This document shows, piece by piece, positions 45,099 through 54,473 of a DNA stretch of 64,000 nt. The notes below the pieces were generated by a model that saw only the letters and a program-made list of their open reading frames with translations, made no database searches and had not been told where the DNA came from. Every line of letters begins with the position of its first letter. Within the stretch, counting starts at the first letter, position 1. Origin of the DNA: CAVRXT01 sp963725655 (GTDB lineage Bacteria; Acidobacteriota; Terriglobia; Acidiferrales; UBA7541). The DNA lies in assembly GCA_963725655.1 (NCBI GenBank), contig CAVRYY010000002.1, forward strand, positions 248,001-312,000, in the 5' to 3' direction. The position numbers and the translations under genes were made by a program.

Positions 45099-46873
45099 GC
45101 GAAGCCTCTTTGGAAACTACGGTCGTCGGAAACCCAGCCGAAGCCCAGCCGCACGGTCTCCGCGGCGCGTTTCGGAAATTCTGGAGTGCGTGGCTGAGCT
45201 TATTCCGGACGATCCCGGAAACCCAGTTTTTCCTGCTGCTGGCAATCGTGATCGGATTGTTTTCCGGCTTGGTGGTGGTCTGCTTCCGAATGTGCATCGC
45301 ATGGACCAGCATCCTGCTGCTGGGCTCCGGCATGCACCCTTCCGTGCTGCGGACTTTGCTGGTTCCTTCCACCTGCGGGATTCTAGTGGCCATACTCGCG
45401 TTGCGTGTTTTCCCCCTCGTGCGCGGCAGCGGCGTGAATCAAACCAAAGCGGCGGTGTACATCTACGACGGCTACGTGCCGTTCAGCACCGTGATTGGGA
45501 AATTCATCACCTGCGCCCTGGCCATCGGTAGCGGTCAGAGCCTGGGGCCGGAAGACCCCGCGCTGCAAATGGGAGCGGGGATCGCTTCGAAGCTGGGACG
45601 GGGTCTGCATCTCTCGCAGGAGAAACTCCGGCTGATCGCTCCGGTGGGCGCCGCGGCGGGTTTGGCGGCCGCCTTCAATGCCCCGGTTTCCGCGGTTCTG
45701 TTCGTAATCGAAGAAGTGATCGGGAACTGGAGTGGCGGCGTATTGGGCGCGGTGGTGCTGGCGGCCGTTTCGAGCGTCGTGGTGATGCGGCGTTTCATGG
45801 GCAGCGAAGCGCTCTTCCGGATTCCGCCGTTCGAGGTGCAGCATCCGGCCGAGTTGCTGGCATATGCGGTGCTGGGCGTCGTGGGGGGCGGAGCCTCGCT
45901 GATCCTGCTGAAATTCATAGCGTGGGTGCGGCCCCGCCTGATGGCCCTGCCCACCTGGTCGCGTTACCTGCAACCGGCGGGCGCGGGCCTGCTGATTGGA
46001 ATCATTGGCATTTGGCTCCCCCAAGTGATGGGCGCGGGCTATCCGATCATCGATCAGGCGCTGCACGATCAATACACCTGGAAAATGCTGTTGTTGCTTG
46101 GCGCCTTCAAGATTCTTTCCACCGGATTCTCGTTCACCAGCGGTACCCCCGGCGGCATGTTCGCGCCGACTCTATTCATTGGCGCCATGCTCGGCGGCGC
46201 CGTGGGCGGCATCGAGCACCACTTCTTCCACGGACTCACCGGCACGGTGGGCGCCTTTGCCTTGGTCGGGATGGGCACCTTGTTCGCCGGATTCCTGCGC
46301 ATTCCGATCACCTCCGTATTTATGGTGATCGAGGTGTCTGGAAACTACTCGGCGATCTTGCCGGTGATGATCTCCAATGGGATCGCTTATTTGATTTCGC
46401 GGCACTACCAAAGCGTCCCGCTATTCGATATGCTCTCCCGGCAGGATGGAGTGGTGCTGCCCTCAGTGGAGGAGCTGCGCGAGCGAGTCAACCTGCGCGT
46501 GGAAGACGCCATGCGCATCCCGGCCGAAGATGCCCAGCACGTGGGTGAGTCCTTCGAACAGTCCGTTCAGAGGGCCATGGCCACCAAGAAAGGCAACTTC
46601 CTGGTGTTTCTGGCGTCCGGGGAATGGGCGATAATCGAACCCGCAGCCCTCGAGCAACTGGCCGCCTCCCCGATCGGCCCAATATTAGAGGACAAGGTGG
46701 ATACCCGCCGGCCTCCGACGTTGTATCCGGATCAAACCCTGGAGGAGGCCCTGCACGCCATCCAGGAATGGGCGATCTTGCCGGTCGTCAACCGCGCGGA
46801 CCTGCACCGCCTGGAGGGAGTGCTGGCGCTGGAAGACGTTCTGGCGGCTTATCGGAAGAGCAACTCGGAATAG
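45095..46873 (+). CDS. ClC-family chloride channel/transporter with CBS pair
   Basis: 592 residues; start overlaps the preceding stop (ATGA). Ten or more hydrophobic helices of the ClC fold are present, with selectivity-type motifs RGSGVNQTKAAV, SGQSLGPEDPALQMGAG (matches GREGPxxQ, with the gating-type Glu in GPEDP), NAPVSAVLFVIEE and SGTPGGMFAPTLFIGA. The C-terminal about 140 residues form a CBS pair (VEDAMRIPAEDAQHV, TLYPDQTLEEALHAIQEWAI). It would move chloride, possibly in exchange for protons; the mode is not decided by sequence alone. Confidence 0.9.
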   Translation: MSEASLETTVVGNPAEAQPHGLRGAFRKFWSAWLSLFRTIPETQFFLLLAIVIGLFSGLVVVCFRMCIAWTSILLLGSGMHPSVLRTLLVPSTCGILVAILALRVFPLVRGSGVNQTKAAVYIYDGYVPFSTVIGKFITCALAIGSGQSLGPEDPALQMGAGIASKLGRGLHLSQEKLRLIAPVGAAAGLAAAFNAPVSAVLFVIEEVIGNWSGGVLGAVVLAAVSSVVVMRRFMGSEALFRIPPFEVQHPAELLAYAVLGVVGGGASLILLKFIAWVRPRLMALPTWSRYLQPAGAGLLIGIIGIWLPQVMGAGYPIIDQALHDQYTWKMLLLLGAFKILSTGFSFTSGTPGGMFAPTLFIGAMLGGAVGGIEHHFFHGLTGTVGAFALVGMGTLFAGFLRIPITSVFMVIEVSGNYSAILPVMISNGIAYLISRHYQSVPLFDMLSRQDGVVLPSVEELRERVNLRVEDAMRIPAEDAQHVGESFEQSVQRAMATKKGNFLVFLASGEWAIIEPAALEQLAASPIGPILEDKVDTRRPPTLYPDQTLEEALHAIQEWAILPVVNRADLHRLEGVLALEDVLAAYRKSNSE

Positions 46874-46928
46874 TCTACAAGTTTATGATTTATAAATAGG
46901 TTATCAAAAATCGTTCCCAAGAGGTGCC

Positions 46929-46944
46929 CAGTACTTAGGTACTG
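46929..46944. promoter_or_regulatory. Perfect palindrome CAGTAC-TTAG-GTACTG
   Basis: 6-bp arms and a 4-nt loop, in an AT-rich gap between the ClC and PilZ genes, near the promoter region of the PilZ gene. Operator-like or a short hairpin; too short for certainty. Confidence 0.35.
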
Positions 46945-47034
46945 ACTTTCGCCATGAGAATTGAGTCTATAGCGCTATTGAGACGAAGGGCAGGAGAGTC
47001 TATTCTCAGATCGAATCTTGGGAGGATTCTATTC

Positions 47035-47370
47035 GTGGGCCACAAAGAGAGACGCTCTACTAGACGCTTTATGATGCGGCTACCGCTGATGGTGCGGTGG
47101 ACCGATGAACGAGTGGTAGGCGAAGCCTCGACGGAGTCTCGAGAAGTCAGTTCTCGTGGCCTGTACTTCTATCTTCCGAAGGGCCTGCGAAGCGGGTCTC
47201 CTGTCGAAATCGTGATGACACTACCACACGAGCTAACCCAAGCGGGCCCGGTCCGGGTCCGATGCCTGGGACGGGTATTGCGCACGGACACGCAAGATCA
47301 AGGCGAATTTGGAGTAGCTGCCGCGATCGAGCGGTACGAGTTCATGCGCAACAGCGAGTCGGCAGCCTAA
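47035..47370 (+). CDS. PilZ domain protein
   Basis: 111 residues from GTG 47035, chosen because GGGAGG lies 9 bp upstream; ATG 46954 is in frame but lacks a ribosome site. The PilZ fold is visible: RRSTRRFMMRLPLMVRWTDE, ESREVSSRGLYFYLPKGL and EFGVAAAIERYEF. The RxxxR-type N-terminus and SxxG motif (SREVSSRG) suggest possible cyclic-di-GMP binding. Stand-alone PilZ proteins act as c-di-GMP effectors; partner unknown. A second PilZ gene is convergent at 47612-47992. Confidence 0.8.
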   Translation: MGHKERRSTRRFMMRLPLMVRWTDERVVGEASTESREVSSRGLYFYLPKGLRSGSPVEIVMTLPHELTQAGPVRVRCLGRVLRTDTQDQGEFGVAAAIERYEFMRNSESAA

Positions 47371-47410
47371 CGCTTTTCTTGCCCAGCCACTGCGGAGATG
47401 GGCGAGAAAT

Positions 47411-47449
47411 GGCCGGGAGGCTTTGCCCCCTCAGCGAAGCCCCCGGCTT
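47411..47449. terminator. GC-rich hairpin between the two PilZ genes
   Basis: GCCGGGAGGCTT pairs with AAGCCCCCGGC around a loop of about 13 nt. The run of T after it is poor. It sits in the convergent gap and is the most likely terminator for one or both genes. Confidence 0.45.
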
Positions 47450-47611
47450 CATGTTTGGGAAAGCGGCAGCGCTTGGCATATCGTGACGCCCGTTTTTTGA
47501 TGCGAATGGCATCGCATCGAACGAGTGGGTGCACGAATTGCCGGGTGATGTATTTCGACGAAATATGTGATTTTCAGGCAGTAAGCGGCGGGAATTAAGC
47601 TGTAATCCGGC

Positions 47612-47992
47612 CTATGCGTGCGCCAGCTTTTGAATCCAACCTTCCAAAACCTGCTGGCTTTCCGGGCCTATGCTGACGAAGGCGATTCCGATTCCCATGG
47701 AAGTGTGGTTGTAGACCGCTCGGCCGTCGGCCTCGAAGATTTGATCTTCCTTTTTAACGCGCAAGTGGACGTCCGTACCCATAGCCAGGGCCACTTTAAG
47801 GTCGACAAAACAGCCACCCATGGCGATTTCAGTCACCCGGTTCTCGTAATGCGTTCCCGCGGAGCGGTCCGTTAGTTCGCAGTCCGCAAAAAAGACATAG
47901 CGCGGATGAACGCGACGGTCCTCTGGGCGTGCGGATCTCCGCCGATCGGGCTTCTTGAAATCACCCTTGCGATAGACTTCAACCATCTGCAC
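47612..47992 (-). CDS. PilZ domain protein, altered motif
   Basis: 126 residues. PilZ signature parts are RRVHPRYVFFADCELTD (RxxxR present) and ENRVTEIAMGGCFVDL, where the usual D/N-x-S-x-x-G is replaced by E-I-A-M-G-G. This may weaken or abolish cyclic-di-GMP binding. The remaining sequence (FEADGRAVYNHTSMGIGIAF) is standard. It is convergent with the other PilZ gene. Confidence 0.8.
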   Translation of the reverse strand: MQMVEVYRKGDFKKPDRRRSARPEDRRVHPRYVFFADCELTDRSAGTHYENRVTEIAMGGCFVDLKVALAMGTDVHLRVKKEDQIFEADGRAVYNHTSMGIGIAFVSIGPESQQVLEGWIQKLAHA

Positions 47993-48236
47993 CTGCCCGG
48001 TGCCGGGTTGTAATGTGCATTCCCAAACACAGCACCCATCCGTAAGATAACCCTAATCATGTGAACGTTACAAGAGTCGCGGGCGGCTCAGGTGCCCAAT
48101 CACCACCGCTGGGGGGCGCTCGGGGCCCGGTGATGGCATATACGCACCAAAAAACATACCAGCCAACGAAATAGCGCCCCACAGCCTCAAAATAGCAGGG
48201 AAACCCGCTCCACGTCCAAGTGGCGGGCCTGCGCCC

Positions 48237-50288
48237 ATGCTCAGACAACGCACCCATCGCTGGGGAGTCGCGGCGGTTGCGGTAGCCGCGATGGCGGCGC
48301 TGCTTTGCCAAGCCTCGTCCTCTCTGCAGAGCGATCAACCGGTTCTAAGCCAACAGCCTAAACTAGCCAGCCGCCACGCCCCGATTCTTACCCAGTTTGG
48401 ACTGCAGTTCAGGGATTTGAATCGAAATGGCCAGATTGACGGCTACGAGGATTGGCGATTACCAGTCGATCTGCGTGTCGCGGACCTGGTATCCAGGCTC
48501 ACTCTGGAAGAGAAAGTGGGGTTGTTGCTGCATCCCTCCGTCGAGGGGTTCATGGGCGCCGACGGCGCGCTGCTCGATCGCCCCGTGAGCACTGCCCGGG
48601 GCGGGAACGGCCCAACTGCTCAGGCCCTCCAATTTCGCCCTTCACCACGTGACCTGGTGTTAGAACGCAATATCCGTTGGATGCAGACGCCCCTGTCAGG
48701 CAAGCCGGAACTTGCGGCGCGCTGGGCAAACAATTTGCAGGAGCTGGCGGAGGGCTCGCGGCTGGGGATCCCGGTGGTACTCAGTTCTCAGCGGACCGAC
48801 TTCCCGCGCCGGCCCGGCAGCGGCGGAGCCACTTGGCCTACGGCAATGGCAGGCACTGGCTCGGCATCCATAGCTGCTCAACACTGGCCCGATCCAATTG
48901 CATTCGGCGCGATTGGCGATCCAGAAGTGGTGCGCCAGTACGGCCAAATCACGAACCGTGAATACCGGGCGATGGGCATTCGTGTCTCGATAGGGCCGCA
49001 AGCCGACGTAGGGACCGAACCGCGCTGGAATGGCATCAGCGGAACGTTTGGCGAGGACGCCAAACTCGATGCGCAACTAGTGAAAGCCTACATTGAGGGA
49101 TTTCAGGGTGCGCAGCTCGGCCCCGACAGCGTAATGACCGTAACGAAATACTGGCCGGGAACGGGCGCGATGAAAGAAGGCCTGGATCCGCATTTCGAAT
49201 ACGGCAAACTCGAAGTTTACCCCGGCCGGAATTTCGGTTATCAGGTGCTGCCATTTCGGGCCGCGTTTGAAGCGCATACCGGGGGCGTGATGCCCGGGAG
49301 CGCGATCCCGGTGGGCATGGATTCGGTGGGGATGAACTTTTCGAAGAAAATTCTCGGTGATCTGCTGCGTGGGAAATATGGGTACGACGGAATGGTGATG
49401 ACGGAAAGTTCAGGCGCCGGCGCGCCGTGGGGCGTTGAGGACCTGTCGTCGGCGGAGCGAACCCACCGCATGCTGGACGCCGGTGTGGATCAGATTGGGG
49501 GCGAGGACGACCCGCGCGCGATTTTGCAACTGGTGCAGGACGGCGTGATTCCGCAAGAACGACTGAACGTATCGGTGGGCAGAGTTCTCCGCCCCATGTT
49601 TGAAATGGGACTGTTTGAGAATCCCTACAACGATCCCGCCCAGGCTGCTGCTAATGCTGGAGGCGAAGCGGAATCGGCGGAAGCCGCCGAAAGGGCCCAG
49701 AGAAAATCGATCGTGCTGCTGAAGAACAATAAGGCGCTGCTGCCGCTGTCTGGCCAACGCAAAATCTACGTGGAGGGGATTAGCAAGGATGCTGCCGCGA
49801 AGTACGGGACGGTAGTCGGCGATCCCAAGGAAGCAGACATCGCGATCATCGGTGTGAGCGCGCCGTTTGCTCTGCATCCCGGGGCGGAGGGCGCGGCGAA
49901 ATTGGTGCACGAAGGCACCCTGGCGTACGCCGGTGCCGAAAATGCATCGTCGCTCGAAGCGATCCAGCGAGTGGCTGCGTCCGGCAAGCCCACCATCGTA
50001 TGCATCTACATGGACCGTCCGGCGATTCTGTCGGAGTTCATCGATAACGTTGCAGCGGTACTGGCGCATTTCGGGTCGAGCGACGAGGCGCTGCTGGATA
50101 TTATTTTTGGCAAATATGCCGCCACAGGGAAATCCCCGTTTGATATTCCCAGGGACATGGCCTCAGTGCGGCGGCATCGCGAAGATGTGCCGCACGACGT
50201 GGAAAATCCACTGTTCCGGTTCGGATTCGGGCTTTCGTTTGAAGCCGTTCAAGAAAGGCCGCCGAAAGAACCCCACGGAAGTAAATAG
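48237..50288 (+). CDS. Exported glycoside hydrolase family 3 protein with altered active site
   Basis: 683 residues. Signal peptide about 1-27 (WGVAAVAVAAMAALLCQASS). An EF-hand-like calcium loop DLNRNGQIDGYEDWRLP precedes the GH3 barrel (RVADLVSRLTLEEKVGLLLH, LGIPVVLSSQRTD, TNREYRAMGIRVSIGPQADV). GH3 enzymes usually have KH(F/W)PG and a nucleophile Asp in G-x-V-x-S/T-D-W. Here these are KYWPGTG (Lys304, Tyr305) and GMVMTESSGAG (Glu390 in place of Asp). The C-terminal alpha/beta domain (KSIVLLKNNKALLPL, ADIAIIGVSAP) is intact. It probably acts on oligosaccharides outside the cytoplasm, or is a non-hydrolytic relative. Confidence 0.88.
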   Translation: MLRQRTHRWGVAAVAVAAMAALLCQASSSLQSDQPVLSQQPKLASRHAPILTQFGLQFRDLNRNGQIDGYEDWRLPVDLRVADLVSRLTLEEKVGLLLHPSVEGFMGADGALLDRPVSTARGGNGPTAQALQFRPSPRDLVLERNIRWMQTPLSGKPELAARWANNLQELAEGSRLGIPVVLSSQRTDFPRRPGSGGATWPTAMAGTGSASIAAQHWPDPIAFGAIGDPEVVRQYGQITNREYRAMGIRVSIGPQADVGTEPRWNGISGTFGEDAKLDAQLVKAYIEGFQGAQLGPDSVMTVTKYWPGTGAMKEGLDPHFEYGKLEVYPGRNFGYQVLPFRAAFEAHTGGVMPGSAIPVGMDSVGMNFSKKILGDLLRGKYGYDGMVMTESSGAGAPWGVEDLSSAERTHRMLDAGVDQIGGEDDPRAILQLVQDGVIPQERLNVSVGRVLRPMFEMGLFENPYNDPAQAAANAGGEAESAEAAERAQRKSIVLLKNNKALLPLSGQRKIYVEGISKDAAAKYGTVVGDPKEADIAIIGVSAPFALHPGAEGAAKLVHEGTLAYAGAENASSLEAIQRVAASGKPTIVCIYMDRPAILSEFIDNVAAVLAHFGSSDEALLDIIFGKYAATGKSPFDIPRDMASVRRHREDVPHDVENPLFRFGFGLSFEAVQERPPKEPHGSK

Positions 50289-50506
50289 CCGCAGCGAGAC
50301 GTCCCAATCTGAAGTCTCTCCCCGGCCGAAATCTCCGCTGAACGCACCAAACGCCGGCCCGTTCGCACACCCGATTGAAGTTTCGATGTAGGCAGAGTAG
50401 AATGCCGCGCAGGTAGCTTGCCTCGAGCTGGTTACGTTTCGAATAAGATCATCATCAATGATCTTGGCGAAGTGCCGGGTATTCAGCTTTGGGCAAAGGC
50501 AGTACC

Positions 50507-51730
50507 ATGAAGCGCCCCAGCACGGATTTGCACGCGATCCCTCGAAGCCCGAAGAAACGGCCTGCCGCAAGAAAACATTCCCTGCCTTCCGTAAGACGGA
50601 GAGCCTCCGCAGGGCGGTGGGGAACCCCCGGTTCACGAATACCGCAGGAACCGGCGAAAACCAGGAAAGAATTAAAGCGCTCGTTGGATGAGTCGCGCAC
50701 CTACAACGCAACCCTGGTGGAGTCGGCTCGGGAGTCCATTGTGATTTTGGACTCGAGTTTGCGGGTGATCACTGCGAATGACGCTTTCTACAAGACGTTC
50801 CTGATCACTCCTTTCGATACGGAAGGCCGTTTCATCCACCAGATCTGTGGCGGCCAATGGGATATTTCCTACCTGCGGACCGCCCTCGAAAATATGCTGG
50901 TGACGCACGCGCGGGTCGACGATCTCGAAGTCCGGGGAGAGTTTCCACACATCGGTCCCAAAGTGATGTCCGTAAACGCCCGTCGCATCGAGTCTCAGTC
51001 CGGCAACGACGCGATCCTACTGGCCATTGAGGACCTTACCCAGTTGAAGCGTTCCGAGCAGGCCCTCCGTGATTTATCCGCCAGGCTCCTCCAGACTCAG
51101 GACTTCGAGCGCCGCCGCATCGCTCGCGACCTTCACGACATCACAGGACAGAAGGTCGCCGCACTCCATTTGAACCTGGGGCTGCTCGGCAAGAAGAGCC
51201 CCCAAATCGCCAAAAGCCGGATCTTTCAAGAAACCAGGGATCTGGCCGCGCAGATCACCGAGGAGATTCGAAGCCTTTCGTACATTTTGCACCCGCCGCT
51301 ACTCGATCAACTGGGGCTGGTGCCGGCCTTGCGCGAGTACATCCAGGGGATCGCCAGCCGGACAGAACTCAAGATCGAGTTGGACGTCGAGGATCCCTTC
51401 CCACGATTGCCAGATGGGGTGGAAACTACCATCTTTCGACTGGTCCAGGAGTGCCTGACCAATGTTAACCGCCATTCCGGCGCGGCTCGCGCGGTCATCC
51501 GCTTGGCTCATTCCAAGACTCAAATTGTTCTGCACGTTCAGGATTTCGGCCCGACTCTTCCGTCCGAGCTGGGGGGCGCTTCCGCCGAAAAATCCATCAT
51601 CGTGGAAGGCGTGGGAATCGGCGGCATGCGCGAGCGGGTGAAGCTCTTCGGGGGAACGCTGCAAGTTTCGACAGCAGGGCAGGGAACAACGGTGACGGCC
51701 TGCATACCCTTTACGCGCTCTGATTCTTGA
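50507..51730 (+). CDS. PAS-domain sensor histidine kinase, NarL-system type
   Basis: About 407 residues from ATG 50507 (in-frame ATG 50489 upstream). There is no transmembrane segment, so likely cytoplasmic. A basic N-terminus is followed by a PAS-like domain (ARESIVILDSSLRVITANDA, about 75-185), the HisKA_3 motif LLQTQDFERRRIARDLHDIT with phospho-acceptor His210, and an ATPase domain (FRLVQECLTNVNRHSGAARA, DFGPTLPSE, GIGGMRERVKLFGG). It lies convergent with a receiver-only protein 16 bp away, which may be its partner. Confidence 0.88.
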   Translation: MKRPSTDLHAIPRSPKKRPAARKHSLPSVRRRASAGRWGTPGSRIPQEPAKTRKELKRSLDESRTYNATLVESARESIVILDSSLRVITANDAFYKTFLITPFDTEGRFIHQICGGQWDISYLRTALENMLVTHARVDDLEVRGEFPHIGPKVMSVNARRIESQSGNDAILLAIEDLTQLKRSEQALRDLSARLLQTQDFERRRIARDLHDITGQKVAALHLNLGLLGKKSPQIAKSRIFQETRDLAAQITEEIRSLSYILHPPLLDQLGLVPALREYIQGIASRTELKIELDVEDPFPRLPDGVETTIFRLVQECLTNVNRHSGAARAVIRLAHSKTQIVLHVQDFGPTLPSELGGASAEKSIIVEGVGIGGMRERVKLFGGTLQVSTAGQGTTVTACIPFTRSDS

Positions 51731-51746
51731 GGCTACGAGCCACGAA

Positions 51747-52217
51747 TCAGCTTCTCGTGGGCCGTTGTTTTTTTGCCGGAAACTTTTTCTCGATCCCCGC
51801 AATCACTCTGGGGCCAAAGGACGGGGTCAGGTGTATTTCGCCTCGCATCACCGCCTCCAAGGTAGCCAGCATCTCTTCCTCCGGGTCCGTTTTTACTACG
51901 TAGCCCGTCGCGCCCGCGGAAAGTCCGATGCGAACCAGTTCCGCGGATTTGTGCAGGGTGTGCAGTACGATTTTTACTTTGGGGAGCGTTGCGTGGATCG
52001 CCTGAGTGGCCTCGATACCGCCCATTCCGGGCATCGAGACGTCCATGATCATCACATCTGGATTCAATTCGGGCGCCATGCGAAGGGACGCCTCGCCGCT
52101 TTCGGCTTCGCCGCAGCATTCCCAGCCAGGCGACACCTCAAGCAGTCCGCGGAGGCCATGCCGCAAGATGGCGTAGTCGTCCACGACCAGTACGCGCCAT
52201 ACACCATGCTTCGCCAA
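51747..52217 (-). CDS. Receiver-only response regulator
   Basis: 156 residues. RVLVVDDYAILRHGLRGLLE, phospho-acceptor Asp59 in DVMIMDVSMPGMGG, the Thr/Ser-type TLHKSAE and YVVKTDPE complete a standard receiver domain. The sequence ends in a short basic tail (EKKFPAKKQRPTRS) and lacks the LuxR helix-turn-helix found in NarL proteins. It may work through protein contacts or be a truncated NarL regulator. Start ATG at 52217. The gene faces the PAS kinase. Confidence 0.88.
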   Translation of the reverse strand: MAKHGVWRVLVVDDYAILRHGLRGLLEVSPGWECCGEAESGEASLRMAPELNPDVMIMDVSMPGMGGIEATQAIHATLPKVKIVLHTLHKSAELVRIGLSAGATGYVVKTDPEEEMLATLEAVMRGEIHLTPSFGPRVIAGIEKKFPAKKQRPTRS

Positions 52218-52568
52218 TCCGTCTCCGCGCCGCTGTGCTGCGGCGCGACCCGAACTCTTCGCACGGGTCTATGATGTGCGTGGTGTGTGATGTATACAAT
52301 AGTGATAATACACTACTCGCATTTGGGAGATGATGTAGGCCCATGCGTCGCAGGCCGCACCCCCGCGGCCCGTGCGCCACTGCGACGAATGGCGAATTCC
52401 AGAACGCTTCGACGAGCCTAACGGTCGCACCGCGATTGAAGGCGCGCTGGGCGCCATCCAATTTTTCGCCATCCCCTCGCGTACGGGAGATGATATTCTC
52501 TCGGATCGTTCAAGAATCAGTCACTCGGAGCGCTGGTTCGTTAATCCCTGCTCTGCGATAGGATTTCT
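52218..52568. other. Gap with one operator-like palindrome
   Basis: No gene is supported. TAGTG-ataata-CACTA (52300-52315) beside GTATAC is the only ordered element; it lies where promoters for the receiver gene and for the fucosidase could be. The rest shows nothing recognisable. Confidence 0.35.
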
Positions 52569-54263
52569 ATGCCCTTCTCATTCGCTTCACGGCCAGTTCG
52601 CCGATGCACGATCGCGGGAATCGCGGCAGCAGCTTGCATCGTCTTCTATCCTGCGGCATATCCACAGGCTCCGGCTTCGCCGACCGCTCCTACCGCATCC
52701 GAAGATCCCGCGGCAATCGATCAGACCTGGCAGAAAGCCGCCTCGAAGTTTGACGCCCCGCGCACGGCTATCCTCGAGGAAGTGGATCGCGTCGGGCACA
52801 GCGGTCCTTTCCGTCCGGATTGGGAATCTTTGCGGAAATATGAGGCGCCGCAATGGTACAGAGATGCCAAGTTTGGGATTTTCATCCACTGGGGGGTGTA
52901 CTCGGTTCCCGCGTTCGGTGACGAGTGGTATCCGCGGAACATGTATCGGAGAGATACGCCGGAATACGCGCACCATCTGGACACCTACGGGCCACAGGAT
53001 AAGTTTGGCTACAAGGATTTCATTCCTCTCTTCAAGGCGGAGCACTTTGACCCGGCGGTATGGGCGCGGCTGTTCAAGGAGGCTGGCGCAAAATATGTGG
53101 TTCCCGTCGCCGAACATCACGATGGCTTCTCCATGTACGACAGCGGTCTGAGCGACTGGACCGCCGCCAAGATGGGGCCGCACCGCGACGTAATTGGGGA
53201 TCTGGCGAAAGCGGTGCGCGCCGAGGGCCTGCACTTCGGAGCTTCCTCGCACCGCATCGAACACAATTTCTTTCTCGGAGTTGGCCGCTCCATCTCTTCG
53301 GACATCAACGATCCCGCGTTTGCCGCATTCTACGGGCCGGCACACACCTGGCTTCAAGCCAAACGAGGTACGCCGCTATCCAACGATTTCACCTATGTTT
53401 CTCCCCAGTGGACCGACGACTGGCTGGCCCGCTCGTCGGAGATCGTCGAGAAATATCATCCCGACATTATGTATTTCGATTGGTGGATCGGCCAGGCTTC
53501 CGTGCGGGCAAGTCTCACCCGCTTTGCGGCGTTTTACTACAACGCCGCGCTCCAGAATGGCGGCCATGCCGGGGTGATCAACTACAAAGACTACGCGATG
53601 GAGGAGCACTCCGCGGTCCTTGATATCGAGCGGGGGCAGCTCGGTGATATTCGCCCTTCGGTCTGGCAGACCGATACTTCGGTCGGCAACAAGTCGTGGG
53701 GCTACATTCGAGACGACACTTTCAAGTCGCCCCAATTCATCGTTCACCAGCTCATCGATATCGTGAGCAAGAACGGCAACTTGTTGCTAAATATAGGCCC
53801 GCGATCGGATGGCGCCATTCCGGACGAGGTACAAAACATCCTGCGGGAAGTCGGCGCGTGGCTCGCGGTAAACGGTGACGCGATTTATGGCACTCGTCCC
53901 TGGGTGAAATATGGCGAAGGCCCCACCAAGGTTTCCGCCGGTTCGTTTCACGATACAGATACCGGCAGTTTCACTCCCGAAGATTTCCGGTTTACCACCC
54001 AGGGCAACGTCCTCTACGCCATCGAGCTCGGTTGGCCCACGGGAGGGGAAGCAGTGATCCGCTCGCTGTCCTCGACCGCCGGAGCCCACGGCAGCCACCC
54101 AAGAATTGGTTCGATTACCTTGCGTGGGTACGATCCGCCGCTGCGCTTTGAGCAGCGAGCCGACGGCCTGCACATCCAACTGCCTGCGCAATCCCCCGGC
54201 AAGTTCGCCTACGCTTTTCGGATCGTCCTAAGCGGCCCACCAAGGCCGAATATCGCCAAGTAG
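52569..54263 (+). CDS. Exported alpha-L-fucosidase, GH29 family
   Basis: 564 residues. Signal peptide about 1-32 (CTIAGIAAAACIVFYPAAYP). The GH29 barrel contains WYRDAKFGIFIHWGVYSVPA, YVVPVAEHHDGFSMYDS and YFDWWIG, in which Asp304 is the expected nucleophile of retaining fucosidases; NGNLLLNIGPRSDGAIPD is also conserved. A C-terminal beta domain follows. It would release terminal L-fucose from glycans outside the cytoplasm. A sugar transporter gene lies just beyond on the other strand. Confidence 0.93.
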   Translation: MPFSFASRPVRRCTIAGIAAAACIVFYPAAYPQAPASPTAPTASEDPAAIDQTWQKAASKFDAPRTAILEEVDRVGHSGPFRPDWESLRKYEAPQWYRDAKFGIFIHWGVYSVPAFGDEWYPRNMYRRDTPEYAHHLDTYGPQDKFGYKDFIPLFKAEHFDPAVWARLFKEAGAKYVVPVAEHHDGFSMYDSGLSDWTAAKMGPHRDVIGDLAKAVRAEGLHFGASSHRIEHNFFLGVGRSISSDINDPAFAAFYGPAHTWLQAKRGTPLSNDFTYVSPQWTDDWLARSSEIVEKYHPDIMYFDWWIGQASVRASLTRFAAFYYNAALQNGGHAGVINYKDYAMEEHSAVLDIERGQLGDIRPSVWQTDTSVGNKSWGYIRDDTFKSPQFIVHQLIDIVSKNGNLLLNIGPRSDGAIPDEVQNILREVGAWLAVNGDAIYGTRPWVKYGEGPTKVSAGSFHDTDTGSFTPEDFRFTTQGNVLYAIELGWPTGGEAVIRSLSSTAGAHGSHPRIGSITLRGYDPPLRFEQRADGLHIQLPAQSPGKFAYAFRIVLSGPPRPNIAK

Positions 54264-54473
54264 CGCGTATCGCTCGTCGTCCTGCCGTGTCGCTCAGTCG
54301 TTGTCCTCTTCGGCCATCGGCTGAAGGGCAGCCCACCCGGTAGAGCCGTGGACGTGAATTCTCTCCCTGACCCAAGCCAGTGGCGGTGTGGCGCAATCTC
54401 ACTCGAATACCCGCACAGGACATCCGGCCGTTTGATAGCATAAGCCTATAGATCTCGATAGGGGGCCGCGTTA

